Notes: generated from the sequence alone by a model not told the origin. 64,000 nt of DNA from Phocaeicola barnesiae DSM 18169 = JCM 13652 (GCF_000374585.1 NZ_KB894644.1:62001-126000), one strand, 5' to 3'. Shown: positions 24,393 through 34,550, numbered from the stretch's first letter. Made by a program: numbers and translations.

Positions 24393-26912
24393 TTAACTGA
24401 ATAGTTTTCCGATTGCGTTCAGTAGATTAGTCACACTTTCCTTGTCCGGAACCGGAATGCGCAGCGTAGTCTGTCCGGTTTCTTTGTCTTCTTCAATCAG
24501 ACTGTCTACCAGTTCACGGGTAGCCTTGGGCGATTGAAGTGTTTTGGCCAGTCCGCTGAGGAAAGAGACTCCTTGCTGGATGAGCTGTGCCGGAGCGGGC
24601 TTTTCCGATGAAACACAGGTGTCGGATATTCCTCCCATTTCTTCCAGGATTCCTTCATGTAGTTCTTCTTCTGTCTGGGGTTTTTCTTCCAGGGTGGCCT
24701 TTCTTTCTGACTCACTTTCTGTTTTTTCTTCTTCCGCTTCATTGGGAGAGTCGGTGGGTGCGGAGGTCTTTGGTTTTATCTCTTCCTGGTCGCCCGTCAA
24801 GATGACAGTTCCATCCTCTTTGTTCTTTTCTTTCGGCGTTGCGAACGACGAGGCGATGTTTTCCATAATCTTGTCGAGCTTGCTGCCTTCCAAGAAGATG
24901 CTGTCTTCACCGTTATCCAGAATACCTTCGAAAAGCGAAGTCTTGAAATTGAGGGTAGAAAGTATGCGTTCTTCCAATGACGACGGGGCAACTAGGTTGA
25001 TGATCTGTATGTTCCGTTGCTGTCCGATGCGGTAGATGCGGGCGATGCGTTGTTCCAGAATGGCCGGGTTCCACGGCAGGTCGATGTTGATGAGGATGGA
25101 GGCCACCTGCAGGTTCAGTCCGGTACTTCCGGCATCAGTAGAAATGAATACACGGCTTTCAGGCAGCTCGGTGAAATTCTCCATCAGGACTTTCCGTTTT
25201 TCGGAAGGGACACCTCCGTGGAGGTATTCATATCGGATGCCCAGCTTATCCAGTTCGGCAGCGATGAGGCGGGTCATACGTTCCCATTGGCTGAAGATTA
25301 CAACTTTTTCATCACTGCTTTCGAACACATTGTTCAGGATGTTCATCACTTCGTCTACCTTGGTATCGTAGCGGCTTTTCTGGTCCAGAATATAGGTACT
25401 GTCGCACACCATGCGCATCTGGCTCAGAAGCAGTAAAAGGCGTTTCTGGTCTTTCTCGCTCAGAAAGCGTTGGCGGTTCCATTTCATGACCAGTTGGGCA
25501 ACGATACTTTGGCATTCGTCGTGCATGGCTTGTTGCTGTTCCGTCATGGGGACAAACAATATCTTGTCCATCCGTTCGGGGAGTTGCAATGCTACGTCCT
25601 TTTTACGGCGTCGGAGCAGAATATCATGCAGTTGCTCGCCTACGGCATTTAGACCCTTGTAACCGATTGTCTTGCCGGTATCCGATTTGATGATGGTCTG
25701 GTCTACGAACTGGTAATAAGGTCCTAAGGCATACTGGTCTACGAACTGGACAACCGAATACAGTTCCTCCAGTTTGTTTTCCAGGGGAGTACCTGAAAGT
25801 ACGACGGCATACGCAGATTCGATGTGTCGGGCAGCTTTGGCTATCTGGGTGTTCCAGTTCTTGAGCCGTTGTACTTCGTCCATGATGAGCAAATCGGTGG
25901 TGAGTGAACGCATGACCTGGATATCCTTGCAGGCACTGTTGTAGGAAACAATCTTGTAGAATTCCTCCGCCTTGTACAGTTCTTTCCGTTTCAGGTGGTT
26001 GCCTTCTATCACGATGGCATCCGCATCGGTGAACTTTTCGATTTCCTTTTTCCATTGATATTTCAAGGAGGTAGGGCAGAGTATCAGTGCGGAAGAAACC
26101 AGTCCCTGTTTCCGCATCAGTTCGGCGGTTCCGATGGCTTGGATAGTCTTACCGAGACCCATTTCATCGGCTATAATGGATTTGCCTGCCCGGTAAGCGA
26201 AACGGATTCCTTCTTTCTGATAGGGGAATAGACGGGTCTTGAGCAGAGAATCGAAGATGGCATCGGTATTTTCTTCTTCCAGGAACTTTTCCCGGTTACG
26301 TTTGTCCCGTTTTTCGGCGATGAAGTCCCAGGCATCGTTGTACCATCGGAAACTGTTGTTCAGTTGGAAGGCCTTATGAAGAAATTCCGAAATCGTATCG
26401 AGGCTTTCCGGACGCATATCTCCTTCCGGAGTGAAGTAGGGTTGTGCCAGTTGACGGAACTCCTCGGCATTGTCTGTACCGATACGTAGGCAGACTTTCC
26501 GTTCCTTCCGGTAGGAGAGGTAGACCGATGTATAGGATGGTTGTTCCCGATGGATTCTTTTCCGTTTTTCGACTATCCATAGTTTTACGGCTTCCAGGTG
26601 TTTACAGGTTCCTAGCTGGCTGGTCTTGAAATCCATGCACGAGCAATAGTTCCATGGGCTTTCGTGGCCTCGGAACACCACTCGGTATTCATTGTGTGAA
26701 ACCGGATTGGCTACCCGGTAATAACCGGGATATTCTTTCGCGTTCATTTCGCTGATGGCGAAATTCTCTTTCTGGGCGGCTTGCTGCCGCAAAGCAATCT
26801 GCCATTGTTCCAGTGTCAGGTTATCCGGTTTATAGTGGTAAGAAACTTTGGGTGGAGCCTTCTTGGTCTTTTTCGATTTTTGTTTCGGCTTAGATTTTGA
26901 TGTCTTTTCCAT
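24393..26912 (-). CDS. SNF2-family helicase with N-terminal SWIM zinc finger
   Basis: This 839-residue protein has a basic N-terminus and a SWIM finger (C90, C92, C103, H105). The SNF2 motor spans about residues 225-680, with Walker A DEMGLGKT (249-256), motif II DEVQ (345-348), SGTPLENKLEELYSV, and motifs V/VI STDAGSTGLNLQ and QRIARIYRIGQ. A long acidic Glu/Lys-rich linker and a short conserved C-terminal piece follow. SNF2 ATPases translocate on double-stranded DNA and remodel protein-DNA complexes. Bacterial members of this RapA/HepA-like group are mostly uncharacterised. Motif II is DEVQ rather than the common DEAH/DEGH. A role in transcription recycling, repair or defence cannot be told from context. 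Confidence 0.9.
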   Translation of the reverse strand: MEKTSKSKPKQKSKKTKKAPPKVSYHYKPDNLTLEQWQIALRQQAAQKENFAISEMNAKEYPGYYRVANPVSHNEYRVVFRGHESPWNYCSCMDFKTSQLGTCKHLEAVKLWIVEKRKRIHREQPSYTSVYLSYRKERKVCLRIGTDNAEEFRQLAQPYFTPEGDMRPESLDTISEFLHKAFQLNNSFRWYNDAWDFIAEKRDKRNREKFLEEENTDAIFDSLLKTRLFPYQKEGIRFAYRAGKSIIADEMGLGKTIQAIGTAELMRKQGLVSSALILCPTSLKYQWKKEIEKFTDADAIVIEGNHLKRKELYKAEEFYKIVSYNSACKDIQVMRSLTTDLLIMDEVQRLKNWNTQIAKAARHIESAYAVVLSGTPLENKLEELYSVVQFVDQYALGPYYQFVDQTIIKSDTGKTIGYKGLNAVGEQLHDILLRRRKKDVALQLPERMDKILFVPMTEQQQAMHDECQSIVAQLVMKWNRQRFLSEKDQKRLLLLLSQMRMVCDSTYILDQKSRYDTKVDEVMNILNNVFESSDEKVVIFSQWERMTRLIAAELDKLGIRYEYLHGGVPSEKRKVLMENFTELPESRVFISTDAGSTGLNLQVASILINIDLPWNPAILEQRIARIYRIGQQRNIQIINLVAPSSLEERILSTLNFKTSLFEGILDNGEDSIFLEGSKLDKIMENIASSFATPKEKNKEDGTVILTGDQEEIKPKTSAPTDSPNEAEEEKTESESERKATLEEKPQTEEELHEGILEEMGGISDTCVSSEKPAPAQLIQQGVSFLSGLAKTLQSPKATRELVDSLIEEDKETGQTTLRIPVPDKESVTNLLNAIGKLFS

Positions 26913-27190
26913 AGTGCTTGACTTTAGTCCGGTAAAGTAAACGATAATTTTTTGTTTTTCAAAAAACTGTTTGTTTTTATCATTCAGATTTCAGTAATCA
27001 ATGATGAAAAAGGATAGAGATATTCTTAAAGACTTTTAGGAGAATGAATACGTTTTACATTCTTTGCCTTCGAAACATAGGTTTTTAGGATGCGGAACGT
27101 ATATTCTGCGAATGGAAGATATACGTTTTTCGCCTGAAGAATGTAGAAAACATCTCGATGGAAATTACAATTGCAGAAGTTTGTAAGGCT
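26913..27190. other. Gene-free spacer with inverted ATACGTTTT/AACGTATAT motifs
   Basis: The spacer between the helicase start and the next terminator holds no convincing gene. ATACGTTTT occurs at 27048 and 27121, and AACGTATAT at 27096-27104 forms an inverted repeat with ATATACGTT (27119-27127). A 76-codon frame here shows no family features. Confidence 0.5.
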
Positions 27191-27232
27191 AAAAAAAACG
27201 GATGTCTGTTCCGTTTGAAACAAACACCCGTT
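27191..27232 (-). terminator. Intrinsic terminator after M20 dipeptidase gene
   Basis: On the minus strand AACGGGTGTTTG pairs with CAGACATCCGTT (two G-T pairs), followed by a run of seven or more T. It lies about 64 bases past the dipeptidase stop. Confidence 0.8.
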
Positions 27233-27295
27233 CCGGATAAGATGGAAACGCTTCAAGAAGCATCTTCCTGAAATGTTACGGTTTTATATGACCGG

Positions 27296-28654
27296 TCATT
27301 TGCTGAATTCTTTGTGGAACTCTACCACCGCCTCGATACCTTTCCGGAAAATATCCAACCGGAAGTTTTCGTTCGGTGAATGGATGGCATCGCTCTCCAA
27401 GCCGAATCCCATCAGCACGGTCTTAATGCCCAGAATCTGTTCGAAATCGCTGATGATGGGGATGCTTCCTCCGCGGCGTACAGCCAGCGGTTTCTTACCG
27501 AAGGCCTTCTCGAAACCTTTCTCGGCTGCCTGATAGGCCGGCAAGGTAATGGGGCATACGTACCCTTCGCCTCCGTGCATCGGCGTAACTTTTACTTGCA
27601 CGTATTCCGGAGCGATGGCACGGATGTAATCGATGAACAGCTGGGATATCTTTTCGTGCTGTTGGTGGGGAACCAGACGGCACGAAACCTTGGCGTAGGC
27701 TTTCGACGGGAGAACGGTTTTCGAACCCTCTCCGGTGTAACCGCCCCAGATGCCGCAGACATCAAACGATGGACGGCAGCTGTTACGTTCCAGGGTAGAG
27801 TAGCCTTTTTCTCCTTTCAGAGCTTTCACACCGATGGCATCCATGTATTGCTGTTCGTCGAAAGGAATGTGCGCTATCATGTCGCGTTCGGCAGCAGGAA
27901 CTTCTTCTACGTCATCATAGAAATGCGGGATGGTGATGCGTCCGTCGGTATCGATCACCTGTGCCAGCAGGCTACACAAGGTATTGATGGGATTGGCTAC
28001 CGCTCCGCCGAAATGGCCGGAATGAAGGTCGCGGTTCGGACCCGTCACTTCGATTTCCCAGTAGGCCAGTCCTCTCAGACCGGTGGTGAGGGAAGGCAGG
28101 TCGGCACCCAGCATGCTGGTGTCTGAAACCAGGATGACATCGGCCTTCAGCAGCTCCTTGTGCTCTTTCAGAAAAGCGTTCAGACTGGGCGAACCGATTT
28201 CTTCTTCTCCTTCGAAAATGAACTTCACGTTGTGTTTCAACAGGCCCTCACGTACCAGGTACTCGAAGGCTTTGGCCTGAATCATGGCTTGCCCCTTGTC
28301 GTCGTCGGCACCCCGGGCCCAAATACGGCCGTCACGGATTTCCGGTTCGAACGGTTGGCTTTTCCAAAGCTCCAGGGGTTCGGCCGGCATGACATCGTAA
28401 TGAGCATAAACCAGTACAGTGGGGGCTTGCGGGTCTACTTGTTTCTCGGCATAAACCAACGGATTTCCCTGCGAAGGCATAATATAGGCTTCGTCGGCTC
28501 CGGCTTCCAGCAGCAGCTGACGCCAGCGTTCGGCGCAGGCCAGCATGTCTTCCTTGTGTTGTGGAAGGGCACTGATACTGGGAATCCGGATGAGGCTGAA
28601 CAGTTCTTCCAGGAACCGGCCTTCATTTTCCTGTATGTATTGTCTGATTTCCAT
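27296..28654 (-). CDS. M20-family dipeptidase
   Basis: This 452-residue di-zinc peptidase has no signal. Motifs: VLVYAHYDVMP (His and Asp ligands), WARGADDDKGQAM (bridging Asp), FEGEEEIGSP (catalytic Glu and ligand) and, near the C-terminus, GGSIPIISDFE and the final His in AIHSPNENF. The central lid domain has DLHSGHFGGAV. It fits the carnosinase/PepV-like dipeptidases that act on a broad range of dipeptides in the cytosol. It is the last gene after aroC (32 bases away), followed by a terminator. Confidence 0.9.
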   Translation of the reverse strand: MEIRQYIQENEGRFLEELFSLIRIPSISALPQHKEDMLACAERWRQLLLEAGADEAYIMPSQGNPLVYAEKQVDPQAPTVLVYAHYDVMPAEPLELWKSQPFEPEIRDGRIWARGADDDKGQAMIQAKAFEYLVREGLLKHNVKFIFEGEEEIGSPSLNAFLKEHKELLKADVILVSDTSMLGADLPSLTTGLRGLAYWEIEVTGPNRDLHSGHFGGAVANPINTLCSLLAQVIDTDGRITIPHFYDDVEEVPAAERDMIAHIPFDEQQYMDAIGVKALKGEKGYSTLERNSCRPSFDVCGIWGGYTGEGSKTVLPSKAYAKVSCRLVPHQQHEKISQLFIDYIRAIAPEYVQVKVTPMHGGEGYVCPITLPAYQAAEKGFEKAFGKKPLAVRRGGSIPIISDFEQILGIKTVLMGFGLESDAIHSPNENFRLDIFRKGIEAVVEFHKEFSK

Positions 28655-28686
28655 AATCTTGGGCTTGAATGGTTAAGGTTGCGTTT

Positions 28687-29766
28687 TTATAGGTGGCTGG
28701 CTTTGTCCAGCAGGTAATAGTCAAGAATCGTCATGGCAGCCATGGCTTCTACGATGGGGACTGCACGGGGTAATACACAAGGGTCGTGACGGCCTTTGGC
28801 TTTCAGTACCGTATCGTTTCCGTGGATGTCGACGGTAGGCTGTTCCATCAGAATGGTAGCTACCGGTTTGAAGGCCACCTTGAAATAGATGTCCTGGCCG
28901 TTGCTGATTCCACCCTGAATACCACCAGAACGGTTGGTACGGGTCTGGATGGTTCCGTTGTCGTTGTAGAAAATATCATTCTGCTGGCTTCCTTTCAGAT
29001 TCATGCTACCAAAGCCTTGTCCGTATTCGAATCCTTTCACGGCATTGATGCTCAGCATGGCATTACCCAGGGCAGCATGCAGTTTCCCGAATACCGGTTG
29101 TCCCAGTCCGACAGGACAGCCTTTGATGACGCAGGAGATGACACCTCCGATGGTATCGCCTTCGCCTTTGATGTTGAAGATGTACTCTTCCATGACTTTG
29201 GCAAGTTCCATATCCGGACAACGGACCGGATTCTTTTCGATGTTGCCCAAATCGTATTGGGTGTAGTCTTTATCCAGCTGATAGATACCTACCTGCGAAG
29301 TAAAGGCAGTCACGCTGATACCGAGTTGTTTCAAGGCCAGTTTGGCCAGGGCGCCACCCACTACGCGGGCGATGGTCTCACGGGCAGAGGAGCGGCCGCC
29401 TCCCCGATGGTCGCGGAGTCCGTATTTCTGCGTATAGGTGTAATCGGCGTGTGAAGGACGGTAGATATCCTTCATGTTGTCGTAATCTGACGAATGCTGG
29501 TTGGTGTTCCACACCACGAAGCCGATGGGGCAACCGGTGGAAACACCTTCGTAGATGCCGGAAAGAAATTCTACGGCATCGGCTTCCTTGCGGGACGTGG
29601 TGATGGACGACTGTCCCGGCCGACGCCGGTTCAGTTCCTGTTGGATAAAGTCTTCGTCGATGTTGATTCCGGCCGGAAAACCGTCGATGACACCACCGAT
29701 GGCTTTCCCGTGCGATTCACCGAAGCTGGTCAGACGGAAAATGTTTCCGAATGTATTGTTGTACAT
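28687..29766 (-). CDS. aroC: Chorismate synthase
   Basis: AroC (359 residues, reduced FMN) makes chorismate from EPSP, feeding Trp and the other aromatic pathways. The start at 29766 gives [20 protein letters not shown], the family N-terminus. The frame is open upstream but crosses the glycine-rich tail of the next gene. Motifs seen: [45 protein letters not shown], and [10 protein letters not shown] near the end. No other shikimate gene is adjacent; aroE lies far to the right. Confidence 0.96.
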   Translation of the reverse strand: MYNNTFGNIFRLTSFGESHGKAIGGVIDGFPAGINIDEDFIQQELNRRRPGQSSITTSRKEADAVEFLSGIYEGVSTGCPIGFVVWNTNQHSSDYDNMKDIYRPSHADYTYTQKYGLRDHRGGGRSSARETIARVVGGALAKLALKQLGISVTAFTSQVGIYQLDKDYTQYDLGNIEKNPVRCPDMELAKVMEEYIFNIKGEGDTIGGVISCVIKGCPVGLGQPVFGKLHAALGNAMLSINAVKGFEYGQGFGSMNLKGSQQNDIFYNDNGTIQTRTNRSGGIQGGISNGQDIYFKVAFKPVATILMEQPTVDIHGNDTVLKAKGRHDPCVLPRAVPIVEAMAAMTILDYYLLDKASHL

Positions 29767-29812
29767 AAAGTCTGTTGCTGTTTTGAGATTAAACAATAAG
29801 TGATAGGGTGCG

Positions 29813-30715
29813 TCAGAATTTGCTTCCGGCACCTCCGCCTCCGAAGCTGCCTCCGCCGAAACTACCCCCGCTGAAGCCACCGCCTCCACCGCCGAAACCT
29901 CCGCCTCCCATGAAGATACCTCCACCTCCACGGTCGTTGAAGTCGTTTTCATGTACTTTGCGGATGCGTCTGCGGGTATGTCCGCAGTTGGTACAGCAGT
30001 CTACAATTTCTTCTGTGCGGATGCCGCCTATCCGGGATACGACACGGGTAGACAGTGTCTTCAACGTGTGTTTGTGGCACTTCGGACATTTGATGAGTCT
30101 TCTGTGACGAATCCATAGAAGGAGAGGCACACCGATGAAGCAACCTCCCAAAATCAGGAGGACAACTCCGAGGTTTTCTTCTTCGGAGTCACTGCCTTCG
30201 TTCTGCATGGAACCGTCCAGTTGTCGGCGCACGGCTTCTACACCGGCTACCATCCCTTCATTCCAGTTGTTTTCACGGAAATACGGATTCATATACCGTT
30301 CCTGGATGCGTTTGCAGATGGCGTCGGGCAGACTTCCTTCCAGTCCGTAGCCGGTGGCGAACTGGATGCACCGTTCGCCGGTGACCAACAGAATCACCAG
30401 TCCGTTGTCACGACCTTTCTGGCCGACCCCGTTTTCCTGTCCCAACTGGAAGGCGAAGTCGAAACAGTCGCCTCCTTCAATCTGTTCCACAGCGACCACC
30501 AATGTCTGGATGCCGGTCTGTCTTTCGAGGGCAAAGAGGGTAGTATCCATGACAGCTACCGCTTCGGGCGACAAGATACCGTCCGGATTGCTGACATACC
30601 TTCTGGCATCCTGCAGATGGACCAGCGGAATGTCTTTTACCTGGTATTCCTTTGCCTGCAAGGAAACGGTCAGCAGACAGCCCAGCAGCAGGCAAAGGGA
30701 TAAGATTCGTTTCAT
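29813..30715 (-). CDS. TPM-domain membrane protein with zinc ribbon and Gly-rich tail
   Basis: This 300-residue protein has a signal peptide (about 1-21) and a TPM domain (about 30-165: [46 protein letters not shown]). A membrane segment follows (about 182-202), then a four-cysteine zinc ribbon (CPKC...CTNC). The tail is a Gly/Ser-rich run typical of YgcG-type proteins. The domain faces the periplasm. Its role is unclear; family members have been linked to PSII repair or phosphatase activity elsewhere. It is 6 bases from LemA, a frequent partner. Confidence 0.87.
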   Translation of the reverse strand: MKRILSLCLLLGCLLTVSLQAKEYQVKDIPLVHLQDARRYVSNPDGILSPEAVAVMDTTLFALERQTGIQTLVVAVEQIEGGDCFDFAFQLGQENGVGQKGRDNGLVILLVTGERCIQFATGYGLEGSLPDAICKRIQERYMNPYFRENNWNEGMVAGVEAVRRQLDGSMQNEGSDSEEENLGVVLLILGGCFIGVPLLLWIRHRRLIKCPKCHKHTLKTLSTRVVSRIGGIRTEEIVDCCTNCGHTRRRIRKVHENDFNDRGGGGIFMGGGGFGGGGGGFSGGSFGGGSFGGGGAGSKF

Positions 30716-30721
30716 GGAGCG

Positions 30722-31303
30722 TTAGAATTTTACTTCCGGCGCTTTTTCAGCACCTTCCTGTGCTTCGAAGTACGGACGCTTCTCGAAACCGAACATACCG
30801 GCTACCATCGAAGCCGGGAAGCGGCGGATTTTCGTATTATAAGTACGGGCAGCCTCGTTGAAGTTACGACGTTCTACACTGATGCGGTTTTCTGTACCTT
30901 CCAGCTGAGCCTGCAGCTCTTTGAAGTTTTCGTTGGCTTTCAGATCCGGATAGTTTTCTGTTACGGCCAGCAGACGGCTCAATGCGCTACCCACTTCACC
31001 TTGTGCACGCTGGTAAGCCTGCATCTTCTCCGGAGTCAGGTCGTCGATGCTGATGGTAGTCTGCGTAGCTTTGGCACGGGCGTCAACCACGGCCTGGAAA
31101 GTTTCCTTTTCATGGGCAGCATAGCCTTTCACGGTATTCACCAGGTTCGGAATCAAATCAGAACGGCGTTGATACTGGTTCTCTACGTTACTCCAGGCTG
31201 TTCCTACAGCCTCTTCCTGTGTTACCAGAGAGTTATAAGTTGACACACACCAGATCACCAATACGGCTACAATGGCAAGGATGATAATCCAAGTTTTTTT
31301 CAT
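30722..31303 (-). CDS. LemA family membrane protein
   Basis: This 193-residue protein starts at the ATG at 31303 (MKKTWIIILAIVAVLVIW), which gives an N-terminal membrane anchor. The helical LemA body follows: YNSLVTQEEAVGTAWSNVENQYQRRSDLIPNLVNTVKGYAAHEKETF, then SVERRNFNEAARTYNTKIR and a short tail. The fold is a bundle of long helices, mostly outside the cytoplasm. Function is unknown, but LemA and TPM proteins are often encoded side by side, as here. Confidence 0.92.
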   Translation of the reverse strand: MKKTWIIILAIVAVLVIWCVSTYNSLVTQEEAVGTAWSNVENQYQRRSDLIPNLVNTVKGYAAHEKETFQAVVDARAKATQTTISIDDLTPEKMQAYQRAQGEVGSALSRLLAVTENYPDLKANENFKELQAQLEGTENRISVERRNFNEAARTYNTKIRRFPASMVAGMFGFEKRPYFEAQEGAEKAPEVKF

Positions 31304-31504
31304 ACGTTGTAAATGATTAAAAATGATTAGTTGTTTTATTTTGTTCTTTTTGCTTGACATTTTTGCTTCTTTTCGCAAGAATAAGCTGTTGCCTGACAGT
31401 TTTTTCAGTCGGAAAGGTACAAAGATGCCCGCTGATTGCAAATGTAGAATGAAATGGGGAGTGTGCCAAACTTTTGGGTAGAAATCTTTGGGGAAGGCTT
31501 CGGG

Positions 31505-32203
31505 TCAGCCTATCAGTTTATAGCCGATACCTCTTACGTTGACGATGCGGATACTTTCATCTTTGGCCAGTTTGTGGCGCAGTTTGGTGATGAATACATG
31601 CAGGCTGCGCTGGTTGAAGAAGGAATCGTCTCCCCAAAGGTCGAGCAGGATGTCTTGGGTATTCACTACGCAGTTCCGGTTCTGGCAGAGACGGTGGAGG
31701 ATGGCGGTTTCCCGGTAGGAGAGTTCTTGGGTAATGCCGTTGTACAGGAGCACTTGTCGGCGGACATCCAGTTGATAGTTCCCGATTTCATAGAGGGATT
31801 GCTCCTCCTGAACGGGAGAGGTATACGAACAGGCACGACCTACTAGGGCTTTGATGCGCACAATCAGTTCCTGCATGCCGAAGGGTTTCTTCAGGTAGTC
31901 GTTGGCACCCAACTCGAATCCTTCCACTACATCGTTAACGGCTGAACGGGCTGTCAGGAAAAGAACGGGTGTCCGTTGGTCGGTCTGTCGGATACGTCGT
32001 ACCATCTCGAAGCCGTTCATACGAGGCATCATTACATCGGCCACCAGTACGTCCGGACGGATGTCGAAGAAAAGGCGCAGTCCTTCTTCTCCGTTGGAAG
32101 CCGTATGGATGTTGAAGTCTTGTCCCTCCAGGGTGTCTTTGATGATGAGGGCGAGGTTGGTTTCATCCTCTACCAGTAATACGTTGATTCGTTCCATGGT
32201 CAT
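31505..32203 (-). CDS. OmpR/PhoB-family response regulator
   Basis: This 232-residue regulator has a receiver domain (1-120) with acidic pair ED (12-13), phosphorylation site D56 in VLVADVMMP, Thr in FLTARS and Lys in YLKKPFG. The winged-helix DNA-binding domain (about 135-230) ends FITKLRHKLAKDESIRIVNVRGIGYKL. It should bind DNA when phosphorylated by the kinase encoded just upstream. The start overlaps the kinase stop as ATGA. The target genes are unknown. It is not the RprY protein as I remember it. Confidence 0.92.
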   Translation of the reverse strand: MTMERINVLLVEDETNLALIIKDTLEGQDFNIHTASNGEEGLRLFFDIRPDVLVADVMMPRMNGFEMVRRIRQTDQRTPVLFLTARSAVNDVVEGFELGANDYLKKPFGMQELIVRIKALVGRACSYTSPVQEEQSLYEIGNYQLDVRRQVLLYNGITQELSYRETAILHRLCQNRNCVVNTQDILLDLWGDDSFFNQRSLHVFITKLRHKLAKDESIRIVNVRGIGYKLIG

Positions 32204-33729
32204 GCTTTTTTGAATTGTAGGGTGAACCGGCTGCCTTTTCCCGGTTCGCTGGTCACATGTATTGTGCCTCCGTGCTTTTCAATCATCGTCTTTACATAAA
32301 ACAGGCCCAGTCCATAACCTTTCACTTCGTGCCGGTTTCCTGTAGGTACCCGGTAGAATTTATCAAAGATGTGTGGCAGGCACTCACGGGCGATTCCAAT
32401 ACCGCAGTCGCTGACACAGATTTCGGTGTATGTTTCTTCATTTTCCTGACAGAGCCGGCAGGACACAGCGATGTCTGCGTGTTCAAGGGAATATTTCACA
32501 GCATTATCCAGCAGGTTGCTGAGCATGTTTGTCAGGTGGGTACGGTCGGCTGTGACGGTCAATTCTTCAGGAGTTATCTGCAAGGAAATACGGACCGGTT
32601 TGTCGGCTTTCAGTTTGTGCTGTTCGATGAGGGGAGGCAATATCTCTTTCAGTCGGACTTCTTCCAAGTGAAGCCGGAAGGTTTTACGGCGTTCCATGCT
32701 CATGGACAGAATCTGTTCCACCAGTCCGCTGAGGTGTTGAAGCTGTTCCTGGCAGATACGCAGGTAACGTTCGCGTTTCGTCGGGTTATCGGCCTGGTGA
32801 AAATTGAGCAAGGCATCGGTAGCCGCGTATGCCACGGCAATGGGAGTCTTCAGTTCATGGGTGATGTTGTTGGTGAAATCGCTTTTCATTTCTTCCAGTG
32901 TCTTTTGACGGAGAATGGTACGGATGAGGTACTAGAAAGAGAAGCCCAGAATCAGCAGGATAATCAGTGAGGTGGTTAATATACCCGCCATTTGCCGGAG
33001 GACGATACCGCCTAATGGTTCGGTAGTAAGTCGGTAGATTTCGTGTTTGGAGGCAGAAAACTCATATTGGTAGCTGACGGCATCGGAGGTAGGCACATAG
33101 CCAGATGTCCCGCCTGTAGCCACAGTATCGGTGTACTGCCAGCGGTCGTGGATGTCGTATCCCTCATGGAGGTATTGCAACCGGTAACGGATGGGAATAT
33201 TCATTTCGAGCAGACGGGCATGAAGCAGACTGTCGTACACGGTGAACGAGGGATTCATCAGAATGTCCAGTCCTGAATGTAGTCCACGTTGCAGGTAAAT
33301 GGCCATCCCAGCCATGGTGCTTTGGTTGCGGAGCAGCATATCGAGTCCTTCGCTTGCATGAAGCATGGCGTCGGGTTGTACGGTGTCTGTTTCTATTTTT
33401 CGGAAGGTGTCGTTTTGGGCGGTGAAACCTTGTAAGGTCGTGTCGGAAACCTGATGGAGTACGGTGCTGCTCTGTACGAACTGTTTGCCTTCGTCGTTGA
33501 ATCCGGTGGAAATGGAGACTTCGCCGTGTTCTCTGTTTCTGTGTTGCAGACGTTCGATGCGTACTAGCATCTCGTTGTAGTCGCTGATACGCATGGCTTC
33601 TGTGATGTTTCGTTCCAGGTCGGTACGCATGGTGCGGTAGAGTCCTGTCAGCCAATAAGCCTGATAGCCGAAGATACCTGCCAATGAAAGGATGACAAGC
33701 AGGGCGATGTATTTTGAAGGCAGTTTCAT
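32200..33729 (-). pseudogene. Sensor histidine kinase interrupted by an in-frame amber codon
   Basis: One frame runs from the ATG at 33729 (MKLPSKYIALLVILSLAG, first membrane segment) through a sensor region (about 30-245). It reaches a second membrane segment ending LILGFSF, then a TAG at 32932-32934 (codon 266). Without any frame change it continues YLIRTILRQKTLEEMKSDFT, NNITHELKTP (phospho-His), NLLDNAVKYS (N box), DCGIGI (G1) and GYGLGL (G2) to the stop at 32200-32202. Full length would be 509 residues. The stop splits sensor from catalytic core. Whether this is a true mutation, read-through or a sequencing error cannot be told here. A second start (ATG of MKSDFT, 32889) could make a soluble core. 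Confidence 0.85.
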
Positions 33730-33751
33730 GGTCTGAATTGTTTTTCGGGTA

Positions 33752-33759
33752 CAAAGATA
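33752..33759 (-). promoter_or_regulatory. Candidate promoter for the two-component pair (-7 TATCTTTG)
   Basis: On the minus strand TATCTTTG lies 22 bases before the kinase ATG. Confidence 0.5.
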
Positions 33760-33887
33760 GAATCTTCTTCCGAAGGGGACGGATATGGTAAGACTAAATA
33801 ACACTTCTTGTATGGAACGCTGGCTATTTTGCTTTACACACTCGATTGGATGTATTATCTTTGTCCTCGAATCAGAACCGTTGAATT

Positions 33888-34550
33888 ATGAAACATATCA
33901 TTGATGTAGAGACTTGGAGCCGGCGTGACAATTTCCGTTTTTTTGAAACTTTCGTCAGTTCATGGTATGCCGTGACGACCGAGATAGACTGTACCGAGGC
34001 CCGTGCGGCGGCCAAAGAACGGGGACAGTCCTTTTTCTTGTACTACCTTTATGCTGTGGTGCGTGCGGCTAATGAGGTGGATGAGCTTCGTTACCGGATT
34101 GACAAGCAGAAACAGGTGGTGTTTCACGACCGGGTGGACATTATTACCCCCATTGCCGTTCCGGGTCGTACCTTTTTTACCTTGCGCATCCCTTATCACG
34201 AAGATTTCATCCGTTTCTACGAAGAAGCTCACCGTATGATTACTCATATTCCGTCCGATGGCGACCCGTACGGTGCCGAGAAGACGCTGATGAGTCAGGG
34301 CGACTACGATGTGGTGCATCTGAGTGCCGTTCCCGGTATGTATTTTACATCCATCACCTATACATTGGCCGAAGCGGGTAACGCCTGCAACTACCCGTTG
34401 ATGACCGCCGGAAAGGCCGTTGTTCGTGAAGGGCGTCTGGTGATGCCGTTGTCTATTTATGTGAACCATGCTTTTGTGGATGGCTCTCATCTGTCGGCAT
34501 TCTTCCGGAAGGTCGAGCAGTATTTGAAGGAAATATCTGTAGGAAAGTGA
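33888..34550 (+). CDS. Chloramphenicol acetyltransferase-like protein
   Basis: This 220-residue protein resembles the trimeric type-A CAT. It has the catalytic motif HAFVDG (His194, Asp198) in [15 protein letters not shown], plus FSSWY-like and RYRID elements. The family transfers acetyl from acetyl-CoA to chloramphenicol, but chromosomal CAT-like proteins in gut Bacteroidales are not always resistance enzymes. It is a single-gene unit with its own -7 box (about 33859) and terminator, and no mobile element is seen nearby. Resistance cannot be inferred from sequence alone. Confidence 0.85.
   Translation: MKHIIDVETWSRRDNFRFFETFVSSWYAVTTEIDCTEARAAAKERGQSFFLYYLYAVVRAANEVDELRYRIDKQKQVVFHDRVDIITPIAVPGRTFFTLRIPYHEDFIRFYEEAHRMITHIPSDGDPYGAEKTLMSQGDYDVVHLSAVPGMYFTSITYTLAEAGNACNYPLMTAGKAVVREGRLVMPLSIYVNHAFVDGSHLSAFFRKVEQYLKEISVGK

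Noticed and set aside
27026-27256. 76-codon minus-strand frame upstream of SNF2
   Set aside because: It crosses a terminator and repeats, has no known features and odd composition.
28687-29952. 421-residue version of chorismate synthase
   Set aside because: The extra N-terminal Val/Glu/Ser-rich stretch is a different-frame reading of the Gly-rich tail of the TPM gene; AroC starts at 29766.
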